64,000 nt of DNA from Paenibacillus sp. UNC451MF (GTDB lineage Bacteria; Bacillota; Bacilli; Paenibacillales; NBRC-103111). Below, piece by piece: positions 41,705 through 50,950 of this stretch. The stretch spans positions 1-64,000 of the forward strand of contig NZ_JMLS01000030.1 in assembly GCF_000686845.1 (NCBI RefSeq). Direction: 5' to 3'. Numbering within the stretch: position 1 is the stretch's first letter; each line of letters begins with the position of its first letter. Under the pieces are notes generated by a model. It did not search any database, had not been told where the DNA came from, and saw only the letters and a list, made by a program, of their open reading frames with translations. The translations under genes and the position numbers were made by a program.

Positions 41705-42262
41705 GTGAATACGGTCGAACCAATTCGCAGCACTGAGATCATTGCTGCCATTAAACGCGATCTTAAGGAAAGGTCATATCGCGACTATGGTCTATTTATC
41801 ACTGGGATCAATTCAGCATTAAGGATATCGGATATCGTCAAATTACAGGTTTTGCATATGAAGAAGCCAGAGCTATATATAAGAACGACCAAAACCGGGA
41901 AAGAAATTTTTTTACCCATCTCAGACTACTTACGGAGGGAACTAAGACCACTTATGGAAGGTAGAGGGGATCATGAATACTTATTTCTTTCCCGTCAGAG
42001 GAAGAAGAAGGAGGGTCTACGTAAATCGATTGACCGAAGCGTTGCATATCGTCTACTGAACAGAATTGGTAAAAAATATGGATTGGAGCGTATAGGCTGT
42101 CACACTCTAAGAAAAACCTTTGCGTACCATCACTGGAAGAAAAACAAAAACACGGCGATCTTGAAGAATCTCTTAGGTCATCAGGATGAATCACATTTAC
42201 TTCGGTATATCGGCATCATCCAGGATGACATCAATTCAAGCATGAAAGGGTGGCATTTGTAA
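41705..42262 (+). CDS. short tyrosine recombinase (phage integrase family)
   Basis: A 185-residue protein that is only the catalytic domain: R40 (ALRISD), K63, H133 and R136 (HTLRK), H159 (LLGHQ) and nucleophile Y168. The N-terminal core-binding domain of Xer/Int proteins is missing. It sits right before the packaging genes, a known position in Firmicute phages, and is separate from the serine integrase. It may resolve genome concatemers or dimers. GTG start after GGACGGTGA. Confidence 0.82.
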   Translation: MNTVEPIRSTEIIAAIKRDLKERSYRDYGLFITGINSALRISDIVKLQVLHMKKPELYIRTTKTGKEIFLPISDYLRRELRPLMEGRGDHEYLFLSRQRKKKEGLRKSIDRSVAYRLLNRIGKKYGLERIGCHTLRKTFAYHHWKKNKNTAILKNLLGHQDESHLLRYIGIIQDDINSSMKGWHL

Positions 42263-42342
42263 CAGTGCATCATATTGAGCAGATGTCGCACTCGTTTTTA
42301 TAAAGGAATGCAGAGCTAGATAGATCAAGGAAATTCGGCGTG

Positions 42343-42382
42343 TAGTGAGTGCACCACAATATAAGATATGGTGCACTCACTA
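42343..42382. repeat. perfect 14-bp inverted repeat
   Basis: TAGTGAGTGCACCA (42343-42356), a 12-nt A/T-rich loop, and its exact complement (42369-42382). No T-run follows, so a protein-binding or packaging role is as likely as termination. Confidence 0.65.
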
Positions 42383-42591
42383 ATATTTAACATTTAGTGG
42401 TAACGATGGAATAAAACATAGGGAAATATCGTGAAAAACGGTGTGGAATGCCGCTTGTTATGGAAAATCGTGGGTCCTTCTGACGTCCAAACTCATGCGG
42501 GTGCTAGCGACCCCAAAATCGAGCTAGATACAAATTTTTTTTGATCGCTTCGTTTCTGTATGCGTGGGCCTGTATAAAAATTCAGAAGCCA

Positions 42592-42619
42592 AAAAGCCTT
42601 GATGTGTCAAGGTTTTTTT
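42592..42619 (+). terminator. terminator upstream of the packaging genes
   Basis: CCTTGA-TGTG-TCAAGG with a preceding A-run and a following T7. It separates the cargo/recombinase unit from terminase, so late transcription must start after it or read through it. Confidence 0.8.
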
Positions 42620-42648
42620 GTGTTTTAAGGGGGTGTACACCGTCACTT

Positions 42649-43197
42649 ATGCGAAAAAGAGAACCGTCAAATAAGACACAAAGCGAAATGATTTTTACAA
42701 CCAATCAGCTTGCGGAATTGTTAAATGTGACGCCTCGAAGGGTGCAGCAGCTGGCGGAAGATGGCACCCTTGTTAAATCCGAGCGCGGCAAATACAAAGC
42801 ATTCGAGAGTATTCAAAATTACATCAAGTCCATTCAAGGAAAACAAGGGGATGGAAACACTGATGTTGACTATTTCAATGAGCGAGCCCTTCATGAAAAA
42901 GCAAAACGAGAAATAGCCGAGATTGAGTTATCCGTCATGCGTGGGGATCTTCATCGATCCCAGGATGTAAAGTATGTCATGAATGATATGCTTGCCGCTT
43001 TTCGTTCCCGTATGCTAGCTTTGCCTGCCAAACTATCGCCGCAACTGCTTGGAAAAAATAAGCTGCCGGTGATTAATAGCCTGTTGACGTCTGAGATCCG
43101 CGAAGCCTTAAAGGAGCTATCTGAGTATGATCCACAAGCTTTCTATGCTAAAAGCGAGGAATATGTGGAGTTGAGTGATGATGAAGATTCCGAATAA
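42649..43197 (+). CDS. terminase small subunit (Nu1-like)
   Basis: A 182-residue DNA-packaging protein. An N-terminal winged HTH (TTNQLAELLNVTPRRVQQL) resembles lambda Nu1, followed by a helical region for binding the large subunit and an acidic tail. It recognises the packaging start site. The ATG at 42649 is chosen because upstream codons lie before or in the terminator. Confidence 0.82.
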   Translation: MRKREPSNKTQSEMIFTTNQLAELLNVTPRRVQQLAEDGTLVKSERGKYKAFESIQNYIKSIQGKQGDGNTDVDYFNERALHEKAKREIAEIELSVMRGDLHRSQDVKYVMNDMLAAFRSRMLALPAKLSPQLLGKNKLPVINSLLTSEIREALKELSEYDPQAFYAKSEEYVELSDDEDSE

Positions 43198-44989
43198 GAC
43201 AAAGCGGTTATTTCAAGAGATTGCTTTGCTTCTAGCTCCGCCTCCAGATCTTACCGTTTCCGAATGGGCGGATGGTTATCGCAAACTATCCTCCGAAGCT
43301 TCAGCAGAGCCGGGACAATGGCGGACGGATCGGGCGCCATATCAACGCGGTATTATGGACGCAATTAATGATATTGATGTGGAAACGGTTGTTGTGCAGT
43401 CGTCCGCCCAGGTCGGAAAAACCGAATTTCTTTTAAATATGATCGGGTACCACATCGACAATGACCCGGCTCCGATTATGCTGGTTCAGCCAACGTTAGA
43501 CATGGCACAGGCATTCTCAAAGGACCGGCTCGCACCGATGCTTCGAGATACGCCAGCCATTCGCGGCAAGGTGAAGGACGTTCGCAGCCGGGACAGTGGA
43601 AACACGCTCTTGCACAAGGTTTTCCCTGGTGGTCATATCACACTCGCTGGGGCAAATTCCCCTGCATCCCTTGCCAGCCGTCCTATCCGTATTGTTCTTG
43701 GGGATGAAGTGGATCGTTATCCGGTGTCGGCTGGAGTGGAGGGTGACCCAGTTATGCTCGTTTCCAAACGGACAAATACCTTTTGGAATCGAAAAAAAAT
43801 ATGGGTAAGCACACCAACAACAAAAGGGACATCACGGATCGAAGCCCTTTATTTGGGGAGCTCTATGGAACAGTGGTGTGTACCCTGCCCGAGTTGTGGC
43901 GAACACCAGCCGTTCAGCTGGGCACAAATCAAATTTGATTACGATAAAGAAACTCAGATGTGCACCAAAGCAGAACATGCTTGCCGGTCATGTGGCGCGC
44001 TTCACCCAAAACAAGATTGGCATCAAGAAGATGGGAAATGGATAGCTCGTAAACCCAATGCGAAAACACGCGGCTTTCATCTCAATGAGTTCGCCAGCCC
44101 ATGGAAGCAATGGGAAACGATTGTCGAAGAATTTCATACGGCCAAGCTTGGCGGACAAGAAACCCAAAAGGTATGGACGAACACCTCACTGGGGGAAACG
44201 TGGGAAGAAGAAGGAGAGCAAATTGAAGACGAGCAGCTGATGAAGCGTCTAGAAGGCTATAAGCATGGTGTTCCCAATCAAGTCAAAGTGCTTACCGCAG
44301 CGGTCGACGTCCAGGATGATCGTTTTGAAATTGAAATTGTTGGATGGGGTGCTGGTAAAGAGTCTTGGGGCATTCGGTACGATAAACTTTATGGCGATCT
44401 GAAGCAACAAGACATTTGGCGTCAATTGGATGAATACCTTTCGCGCAGTTGGAGTAATGCCGAGGGAAAGAAATTTGTCCCTGCCATTACATGCATCGAC
44501 TCAGGCGGTCACTTCACGACCGAAGTTTATCGCTTTTGCAAACCAAGGGAAGCACGCCGTATCTATGCGATCAAAGGAAAAGGGGCTCAAGATGGGGAGT
44601 ATGTTCCTTTCTTGAATGGTAGCAAACGTACTCCACGGGAAAAAACCGTTTTGTTTAATCTTGGAGTCGATGAAGGAAAAGCGAAAGTCGTTTCCAGACT
44701 TCAAGTTGTTGCTGAAGGCCCAGGTTATTGTCATTTTCCGATCGATCGAGGGTACAACCAGGACTATTTCAAAGGGCTTACAGCTGAAATCATGGTAACG
44801 CGCTACCGTCTTGGGGTTGGTTACAAGGTATGGAAAAAGGTTCGTGACCGCAATGAGCCGCTAGACCTTCGGGTATATAACACCGCAGCCCTTGAAATTC
44901 TAAATCCTAACCTGGATGAAGACCGCAGTACGGGACCGCCTGCAGCCGTACAGCGTAGTAAGCGCAGGGTGATAAGTAAAGGACTTTAA
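43178..44989 (+). CDS. terminase large subunit (GpA family)
   Basis: A 603-residue packaging motor. It has an N-terminal ATPase with Walker A-like SSAQVGKTE and Walker B IRIVLGDEVDRY, a zinc-ribbon insertion (CPSCG with CRSCG), and a C-terminal nuclease domain with Asp residues in AAVDVQDDRF and CIDSGGH. It matches lambda gpA rather than the T4 or P2 types, suggesting cos packaging. Three clustered starts (43175, 43178, 43181) overlap the small subunit; the middle one is best spaced from GGAG. Confidence 0.92.
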   Translation: MMKIPNKTKRLFQEIALLLAPPPDLTVSEWADGYRKLSSEASAEPGQWRTDRAPYQRGIMDAINDIDVETVVVQSSAQVGKTEFLLNMIGYHIDNDPAPIMLVQPTLDMAQAFSKDRLAPMLRDTPAIRGKVKDVRSRDSGNTLLHKVFPGGHITLAGANSPASLASRPIRIVLGDEVDRYPVSAGVEGDPVMLVSKRTNTFWNRKKIWVSTPTTKGTSRIEALYLGSSMEQWCVPCPSCGEHQPFSWAQIKFDYDKETQMCTKAEHACRSCGALHPKQDWHQEDGKWIARKPNAKTRGFHLNEFASPWKQWETIVEEFHTAKLGGQETQKVWTNTSLGETWEEEGEQIEDEQLMKRLEGYKHGVPNQVKVLTAAVDVQDDRFEIEIVGWGAGKESWGIRYDKLYGDLKQQDIWRQLDEYLSRSWSNAEGKKFVPAITCIDSGGHFTTEVYRFCKPREARRIYAIKGKGAQDGEYVPFLNGSKRTPREKTVLFNLGVDEGKAKVVSRLQVVAEGPGYCHFPIDRGYNQDYFKGLTAEIMVTRYRLGVGYKVWKKVRDRNEPLDLRVYNTAALEILNPNLDEDRSTGPPAAVQRSKRRVISKGL

Positions 44990-45008
44990 ACGGGAGGTGA
45001 AAGGAACC

Positions 45009-45233
45009 ATGGCATGGACATTAGAAGATGCAAAAAAACACTTGGATGCTTGGCTTGCTGCTGAATTGGCCGTTTCAACGGGTCAATCCTACCGTATCGG
45101 TACACGGCAGCTAGAACGTGCAAGTTTGTCAGAGATCCGCCAGCAAATTACCTTTTGGCGGAATGAAGTCAGCAAATTAGCTGCAAATCGCCGTGGCAGC
45201 CGAGTCATGCGCGTTGTTCCGCGTGACTTATGA
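45009..45233 (+). CDS. gpW-like head-tail joining protein
   Basis: A 74-residue helical protein located between terminase and portal, the place of lambda gpW. It has the segment YRIGTRQLERASLSEIRQQI typical of small head-completion proteins. GGAGGTG precedes the ATG at 45009. It completes filled heads before tail joining. Confidence 0.75.
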   Translation: MAWTLEDAKKHLDAWLAAELAVSTGQSYRIGTRQLERASLSEIRQQITFWRNEVSKLAANRRGSRVMRVVPRDL

Positions 45234-46804
45234 ACCGATTGGACAAGATGATAGGCATTTTTGCACCCGAAATGGCATTAAAACGGCACACAGCGCGTAT
45301 GAAAATGGAATTTTTAAACTCTGGATACTCCCATCATGGAGCCAGCAGGACCAAGAAATCGATGATCGGTTGGCTTTTTGGCGGTGGATCTCCGGACGAG
45401 GACATCATCGATAATGCTGATACGTTGCGGCAACGGTCAAGGGACCTGTACATGGGCGGTGCAGCTTTAGCAACTGGAGCCATAAAAACAGCCAGAACCA
45501 ACATTGTCGGTACTGGGCTGCGACTCAAACCGTCCATTGATGCGGACTTTCTAGGGTTATCCAATGATGAAGCGCAGCAGATCAAACGGACAATCGAGCG
45601 AGAATTCACCTATTGGGCTGAATCTGTCGATTGTGACGCAGCTCGGGTCAACAACTTTTATGAGTTGCAGCAGCTCGCTTGCTTATCCCAATTTATGAGT
45701 GGAGATTGCTTTGCCCTACTGCCCGTCTTTTCACGGAGACATTCTGTTTATGATACTCGCATTCGATTAATCGAGGCGGACCGCTGCTGTGACCCTGATA
45801 ATAAAAAGGGCAAAGATATCAAAGGTGGCGTTGAAGTCAACGAAAATGCGGAAGTGGTCGCTTATTGGTTTGTTAACCAGCATCCGCTTGGTAAATCCGA
45901 AAAGCGAAAAGAATGGGCTCGCGTAGAAGCGTTTGGCAATCTGACGGGGCGGCGGAATGTGCTGCATTTAATGGAATCGGAGCGACCCGAACAGCGCCGA
46001 GGCGTACCGATGCTTGCGCCGGTTATCGAACCGCTTAAACAATTAGGGCGCTATACCGAAGCTGAGTTAATGGCCGCAGTTGTGTCCGGGATGTTCACGG
46101 TCTTTATCGAATCGGAAAGCCCGGAAACCCCATTAGGGCAAGGTATCAACCCGGAATTGCAGGTGGATGATGACGATCCAAACAGTTACGAGTTGGGCAA
46201 CGGTTCGATTATTGGTCTTGCTCCAGGTGAAAAAGCAACGTTAGCAAACCCCGGACGACAGAACACAGCCTTTGACGGCTTCGTAACAGCTGTTTTAAGA
46301 CAAGTTGGTGCTGCTTTGGAAATACCCTTGGAGTTACTTGTCAAACACTTCACAGCGTCCTATTCTGCGAGCCGTGGCGCGTTATTGGAAGCATGGAAGA
46401 TGTTTCGGATGCGCCGTTCGTGGCTCGCCTCCGATTTTTGCCAGCCCATATACGAAGAATGGTTTACTGAAGCCGTCGCAAAGGGACGTATCCCAGCGCC
46501 CGGCTTTTTTGATGATCCTTTAATTCGAAAGGCGTATACAAAAGCCGAGTGGCACGGACCGTCTGCAGGTCAGTTGGACCCACTAAAAGAGGCGACAGCG
46601 GCAAAACTCAGGGTCGAGGAAGGATTTAGTACCCGTGAGCGTGAGACAGCAGAGTTAACCGGTGGTGACTTCGAAATGAATCACCGGCAGCGCGTGTTAG
46701 AAGAAAACATGCGCCGTAAAGACGGCTTAATCGTGGAAGGAGGTGAAAACAACAATGACCAAACCCAAAAAGTTCTGGAATCTAAATCAGATGACGAAGA
46801 ATAG
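45230..46804 (+). CDS. portal protein (lambda gpB family)
   Basis: A 524-residue portal subunit that forms the DNA entry ring at one capsid vertex. Family segments LYMGGAALATGAIKTARTNI, YLSQFMSGDCF-like (CLSQFMSGDCFALLP) and SYSASRGALLEAWKMF are visible. Its ATG overlaps the gpW-like stop (ATGA). Its end overlaps the protease start. Confidence 0.92.
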   Translation: MNRLDKMIGIFAPEMALKRHTARMKMEFLNSGYSHHGASRTKKSMIGWLFGGGSPDEDIIDNADTLRQRSRDLYMGGAALATGAIKTARTNIVGTGLRLKPSIDADFLGLSNDEAQQIKRTIEREFTYWAESVDCDAARVNNFYELQQLACLSQFMSGDCFALLPVFSRRHSVYDTRIRLIEADRCCDPDNKKGKDIKGGVEVNENAEVVAYWFVNQHPLGKSEKRKEWARVEAFGNLTGRRNVLHLMESERPEQRRGVPMLAPVIEPLKQLGRYTEAELMAAVVSGMFTVFIESESPETPLGQGINPELQVDDDDPNSYELGNGSIIGLAPGEKATLANPGRQNTAFDGFVTAVLRQVGAALEIPLELLVKHFTASYSASRGALLEAWKMFRMRRSWLASDFCQPIYEEWFTEAVAKGRIPAPGFFDDPLIRKAYTKAEWHGPSAGQLDPLKEATAAKLRVEEGFSTRERETAELTGGDFEMNHRQRVLEENMRRKDGLIVEGGENNNDQTQKVLESKSDDEE

Positions 46805-47861
46805 CGCTGAAATCACGATTTATGGCGATATCGGGAACAGTTGGTGGAACGATTCGATATCCGCCAAGCAGTTTTCAGATGATTTGAAAAGCCTGGGCGA
46901 TGAGGTAGAGCAAATTACGGTTCGCTTAAACAGTGCGGGCGGCAGTGTATTTGAAGGATTAACCATTCGATCTATCCTAAAAAATCACAAGGCGGATGTA
47001 ACAGTCCATATTGACGGCTATGCAGCTTCCATCGCCTCCATTATTGCTATGGCTGGTGACAAAATTGTGATGGCTAAAGGGTCCATGATGATGATTCATA
47101 ACCCGATGAGCTCCATGTATGGAGGCGAAGCAAAAGACTTTCGCGAAGCTGCGAACTTACTGGACAAAATCAGAGATTCGCTGGTTTCGGTTTATGCCAA
47201 CCGAACCGGTCTATCCACCGATGAACTCATTCAGATGCTGGATGATGAAACGTGGATGTCAGCAGAAGAGGCCGTACAGTACGGTTTTGCTGATGAAATC
47301 GAGGATGGAAGCCCCGTAACCGCCAGCATTCGTGGAGCAGTCGCCAGCGTGAATGGGGTGAGCTTGGACTTTTCCAATTTCCATAAGGCTCCCAAGCTGC
47401 CGAGTGCAGCGGCTTCCTTTGATAGGCAAGCTCCACAAAACAAACCGATACCTAACGATCCTAATAACGGAGGTGCAACCATGTTGAGTTTGGAAGAACT
47501 GAAAAACAAATATCCAGATGTATATACCGAGGCCGTTGCTGCAGGTATCAATCAAGAACGCATTCGGATGCAGGCGCTGGATAATCTTGCGATGCCAGGC
47601 AATGCAGATATTATTGCAAAAGCGAAAGCAGACGGTACATCCGTAGCCGAAACAGCCGTCAACATTATCAAAGCCGAAAATGCCAAGCGAGCTGCAGCAA
47701 ACACAAACATACAAAACGATGCTAACGCGTCAGGTGTAAATGCTATTGATCCTGGAGCCGCTGAAGATTTGACTCAGACGGAAGAAGAAAAGTCAGACGC
47801 TCACGCGGATGCACTTGCAAAAAAATTCATTCAACGTAGAGGAGGTATAATTTATGGCTGA
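46755..47861 (+). CDS. ClpP-like prohead protease with scaffold-like tail
   Basis: A 368-residue serine protease of the ClpP/S49 type, with S92 in DGYAASIAS and H115 in MIHNPMSS. The C-terminal about 130 residues contain a late segment starting with Met (MLSLEELKNKYPDV) and are probably a scaffold comparable to lambda gpNu3 within gpC. AAGGAGGTG precedes the ATG at 46755. It matures the prohead. Confidence 0.88.
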   Translation: MTKPKKFWNLNQMTKNSAEITIYGDIGNSWWNDSISAKQFSDDLKSLGDEVEQITVRLNSAGGSVFEGLTIRSILKNHKADVTVHIDGYAASIASIIAMAGDKIVMAKGSMMMIHNPMSSMYGGEAKDFREAANLLDKIRDSLVSVYANRTGLSTDELIQMLDDETWMSAEEAVQYGFADEIEDGSPVTASIRGAVASVNGVSLDFSNFHKAPKLPSAAASFDRQAPQNKPIPNDPNNGGATMLSLEELKNKYPDVYTEAVAAGINQERIRMQALDNLAMPGNADIIAKAKADGTSVAETAVNIIKAENAKRAAANTNIQNDANASGVNAIDPGAAEDLTQTEEEKSDAHADALAKKFIQRRGGIIYG

Positions 47862-48225
47862 ACAACTCATTCATACGTACAGCACAAACTATGATAATTT
47901 GATTGCTGGTTCCGCACAGATCCTAACGGCTGCCGTTACTTTGAAAGCAGGCCGTGCCTATTTACGGGGTTCCGTTATTGCCCTAGCGACAGCCGATAGT
48001 AAGGGGTCCTTAGTGGATTCAACGAAAACGGACGGCACAGAGACCCCATATGGCATTTTAACCGACAACGTGGACGCTACAACGGCAGACGCTCCCGGCA
48101 TTGTCTATCTTGCTGGTGAATTTAATGGTGCTGCGTTGGTGTTTGGTGGAACCGATAAGCTGGATAAACATCATCAGGCACTGCGAAATATCGGCATAAC
48201 TGTTCGTAAAACGAAGAAAGCCTAA
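47854..48225 (+). CDS. head decoration protein (lambda gpD-like)
   Basis: A 123-residue beta-rich protein matching the HDPD family: GRAYLRGSVIA, YGILTDNVDA and VYLAGEFNGAAL. It stabilises the expanded capsid. Overlaps the protease gene by 8 nt; GAGGAGG upstream. Confidence 0.85.
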   Translation: MAEQLIHTYSTNYDNLIAGSAQILTAAVTLKAGRAYLRGSVIALATADSKGSLVDSTKTDGTETPYGILTDNVDATTADAPGIVYLAGEFNGAALVFGGTDKLDKHHQALRNIGITVRKTKKA

Positions 48226-48242
48226 AGGAGGATAACCTACCC

Positions 48243-49292
48243 ATGCCAAACGAAATTAGCATTTATGAACCGCGTACCTTACTCAAAGCCGTCAAACAGA
48301 TGCCGTCAGCAAGTACCTTCCTCAAAAGCACTTTTTTTGGTGGTAAACCCAACACATTTGTCACCGAGGCGGTTGACGTTGACTATAAAAAAGGCAGACG
48401 GAAAATGGCGCCTTTTGTATCTCCACGCCTTGCAGGTCAAGTGTTAGACCGTGAGGGGATTGTCACCCAAACATACAAACCCCCTATGGTTAAGCCGAAG
48501 AAAATTCTTACGGTTGGCGACTTGCAGCTCCGAACGATGGGTGAACATATTTATTCTGGTAAATCACCCGACGAACGCGCCATTGAATTGTTGGCCGAGG
48601 ATCTTCTTGAATTAGAAGAAACGATTACACGCCGTGAAGAGTGGATGGCAGCCCAGGTCATGTTCACTGGGAAAGTGGATATGATTGGGGAAGGTGTCGA
48701 CCAAACCCTGGATTTTAATTTCACGAACAAATTGATTCTAAGTGGTACCGAAAAGTGGACAGATCCGAACAGCGATCCTATCAAAACGCTGGCAACCTTA
48801 CGTTTGTCAGTCATTCAAAAGTCCGGCTTAACAGCAGACATGGCAATCCTTGCCTCTGACGTTGTGCCGGACTTTATTAATCATCCACTTGTTATGAAGC
48901 TATATGATAACAAAGGCATGAACATTGGCAAAATCGATCCCAAACTCTTACCGAATGGGGTTACATACTTGGGTACTGTCGTAACAACAGGGATGGACCT
49001 GTACAGTTATGATGAATGGTATTTGGATGATGATACTGATCCAGATAATCCAGAAGAAAAGCCTATGGTACCTAATGGCTATATTTTGGTTGCCTCCAGC
49101 CGTGCACAATCCAGTATGTGCTATGGAGCTGTCACTTTGGCAAAAGGGGAAACCTTTGTTACGTATGAAGGAGCTCGAATTCCGGATTCTTGGATGCAAA
49201 AAGATCCTGCTGCCCGTTTTGTACAGATCAACAGCCGACCATTGCCAGTACCGCATGAAGTGGATAGCTGGTACGTCTGCAAAGTGAAATAG
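48243..49292 (+). CDS. major capsid protein (lambda gpE family)
   Basis: A 349-residue HK97-fold capsid subunit. Typical segments are KSTFFGGKPNTFVTEAVDVD, REGIVTQTYKPPMVKPKK and the end WMQKDPAARFVQINSRPLPV. GGAGGATAAC precedes the ATG. It is the most abundant structural protein and the last gene of the head core. Confidence 0.93.
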   Translation: MPNEISIYEPRTLLKAVKQMPSASTFLKSTFFGGKPNTFVTEAVDVDYKKGRRKMAPFVSPRLAGQVLDREGIVTQTYKPPMVKPKKILTVGDLQLRTMGEHIYSGKSPDERAIELLAEDLLELEETITRREEWMAAQVMFTGKVDMIGEGVDQTLDFNFTNKLILSGTEKWTDPNSDPIKTLATLRLSVIQKSGLTADMAILASDVVPDFINHPLVMKLYDNKGMNIGKIDPKLLPNGVTYLGTVVTTGMDLYSYDEWYLDDDTDPDNPEEKPMVPNGYILVASSRAQSSMCYGAVTLAKGETFVTYEGARIPDSWMQKDPAARFVQINSRPLPVPHEVDSWYVCKVK

Positions 49293-49305
49293 GAGGAACC
49301 AAGAC

Positions 49306-49605
49306 ATGCCCATTATAAGTAAATGGAACATTCAACATGACGGGGAGCTGTTCCCTGCAGGAACCATTGTTCATGTGTTGTCAAAGGATGAAGAACAAGA
49401 ACTTGTTGATAACGGCCAAGCTGAATTTATCAATATGGATCTTGAACAAACATTACATGAGGATGATTCCCTATCTGTTGAGGCATTCACCAAGCTAAGT
49501 GCAGCTGAACAGAAAGCCGAACTGGAGAAGTATGGTATGACGCCGGGTGCCAATGGAAGCGAACGAATTGAACAGTACACCGTTTGGCTCGAACAAGGGC
49601 TGTAA
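49306..49605 (+). CDS. hypothetical head/connector protein with HeH/LEM-like end
   Basis: A 99-residue acidic protein. The last 40 residues (LSAAEQKAELEKYGMTPGAN) resemble the HeH/LEM-type short helical module seen in phage capsid-associated proteins. AGGAGG precedes the ATG. Its position after the capsid gene matches gpFI-like accessory packaging proteins. Confidence 0.65.
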   Translation: MPIISKWNIQHDGELFPAGTIVHVLSKDEEQELVDNGQAEFINMDLEQTLHEDDSLSVEAFTKLSAAEQKAELEKYGMTPGANGSERIEQYTVWLEQGL

Positions 49606-49606
49606 G

Positions 49607-49927
49607 ATGCCAGGCCCTTCGTTTAAAGAGTGTATTGCTGTTGATATGGGTACCTTTATCAACCCGTCTGAATTTGCCGACAAACATATCATTGATGGCA
49701 AGTCTGTCATTGCTGTGGTTGAAGACGATACCGAAGGAAAGCACCCTCTGGCTTATGCCGAGGGTGTTTCTCTTTATCAGACAATGGTCTATATCGAGGA
49801 ACATATTTTGCCGCGCCGACCGCCAGAGGGGAGCCAAATGGAGCTTGATGGTGAATGGTATACCGTCATGAAAGTTTCAGTGGAAGACGGGCTCATGATT
49901 CTAGCTCTGGAGGCGAACCAAGCATGA
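49607..49927 (+). CDS. head-tail connector protein (gpFII-like position)
   Basis: A 106-residue protein of predicted beta-barrel type (KSVIAVVEDD, DGEWYTVMKVSVEDG). It begins 1 bp after the preceding stop and overlaps the next gene. By position it is the head-tail attachment protein; the sequence similarity is only suggestive. Confidence 0.6.
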   Translation: MPGPSFKECIAVDMGTFINPSEFADKHIIDGKSVIAVVEDDTEGKHPLAYAEGVSLYQTMVYIEEHILPRRPPEGSQMELDGEWYTVMKVSVEDGLMILALEANQA

Positions 49928-50487
49928 TGAAGGTGGATGCAGCTGAATTGAAGATAGCAGAGCAAACAATCCGCACCTTAAAAACCGCGGCGCCGCGTGT
50001 CTTTGCTTCTGCACTCAACCGAACTGCACAAGGGGTCAAAACGGAGGCCGTAAAAAAAGTACGGGAAACCTACGAAGTCAAAGCGACAGACATTCGCCCT
50101 CTTGTCAAAGTGCGGCACAAGGCTAGTGCCCAAGATTTAAGGGCCGAGGTTGCTTCAAGCGGTCGAAGCATTCCCTTGATCCGGTTTAAGACCAATCCAC
50201 GAAATGTGCCAAAGCGTGCTCCAAAATCGTTAAAAGCGACTGTCAAAAAAGGCGCTGCCAAGCTAATTAAGGGTGCTTTCGTAACAAAAGCAGGCGGTCA
50301 TGTTGGCGTTTTTTCACGAGTCGGGAAAAAGCGGTTACCTATTGAGCAGCTGTACGGTCCAGCGATGCCAGTCATGCTGAATCAACCTGGCGTCATTTCT
50401 CATTTGAGAAAAGAAGCACAGCAGCGGTTAAAAACCCGAATGGATCATGAAGTAAAACGCGTACTCGAAAGGAAGGGAAGCAAGTGA
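49924..50487 (+). CDS. minor tail protein Z-like
   Basis: A 187-residue very basic protein matching the prophage minor tail protein Z family (ALNRTAQGVKTEAVKKVRETY, then HVGVFSRVGKKRLPIEQLYG). It joins head and tail or completes the tail. The start overlaps the preceding stop (ATGATGA). Confidence 0.75.
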   Translation: MMKVDAAELKIAEQTIRTLKTAAPRVFASALNRTAQGVKTEAVKKVRETYEVKATDIRPLVKVRHKASAQDLRAEVASSGRSIPLIRFKTNPRNVPKRAPKSLKATVKKGAAKLIKGAFVTKAGGHVGVFSRVGKKRLPIEQLYGPAMPVMLNQPGVISHLRKEAQQRLKTRMDHEVKRVLERKGSK

Positions 50488-50936
50488 CAGCCGTGTTATT
50501 GCAGCATGCCATATGTAAGCAGGTGGAATCGATCATTGCTACGATGGCGCTGGAAACCCCGAAAAATGGGGATCGTGTACCTTGCGTCCATGCTGGGTAC
50601 TTGCCACAGCAGCGCAGCTCCGATGAAGATAACAGCGATATTCCCTATATCCTCGTTCGTGTTGTGAGCGGTGAGGATGATATAGAGCAAGGAACTGTGC
50701 GAATCAAGCTATTGTTTGGGACCCATTCGCGAGAAGATGACGGATTTTTTTCGACTTTGAACTTGATGGAAAAAGTGCGTCAAGGATTGTTGAAATCAAG
50801 AACTGTTGATGACAAGTACCGCATGGAAATGCCGTATAAATGGCATCTGTTTGAAGATCAACCGTATCCAGAATGGATCGGAGAAGCTGAGACCATTTGG
50901 ACGGTACCGACCATCATAGAGGAAGTTCAATATTGA
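50484..50936 (+). CDS. tail completion/terminator-type protein
   Basis: A 150-residue alpha/beta protein between the Z-like and sheath genes. Segments DIPYILVRVVSGEDD and LNLMEKVRQGLL are in line with tail terminator folds. GTG start overlaps the previous stop (GTGA). The role is inferred mainly from position. Confidence 0.6.
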   Translation: MTAVLLQHAICKQVESIIATMALETPKNGDRVPCVHAGYLPQQRSSDEDNSDIPYILVRVVSGEDDIEQGTVRIKLLFGTHSREDDGFFSTLNLMEKVRQGLLKSRTVDDKYRMEMPYKWHLFEDQPYPEWIGEAETIWTVPTIIEEVQY

Positions 50937-50950
50937 AAGGAGCAATTCCA

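Larger units (their letters stand above)
42263..42648. other. intergenic region before terminase, candidate cos/pac region
   Basis: About 385 bp without a gene. It holds a perfect 14-bp inverted repeat (42343-42382), a G/C-rich stretch around 42468-42525 with GGGTCC...GGACCC-like and GGGTGCTAGCGACCCC segments, and a terminator (42592-42619). Position just before the small terminase gene is where lambdoid cos sites lie. Confidence 0.4.
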
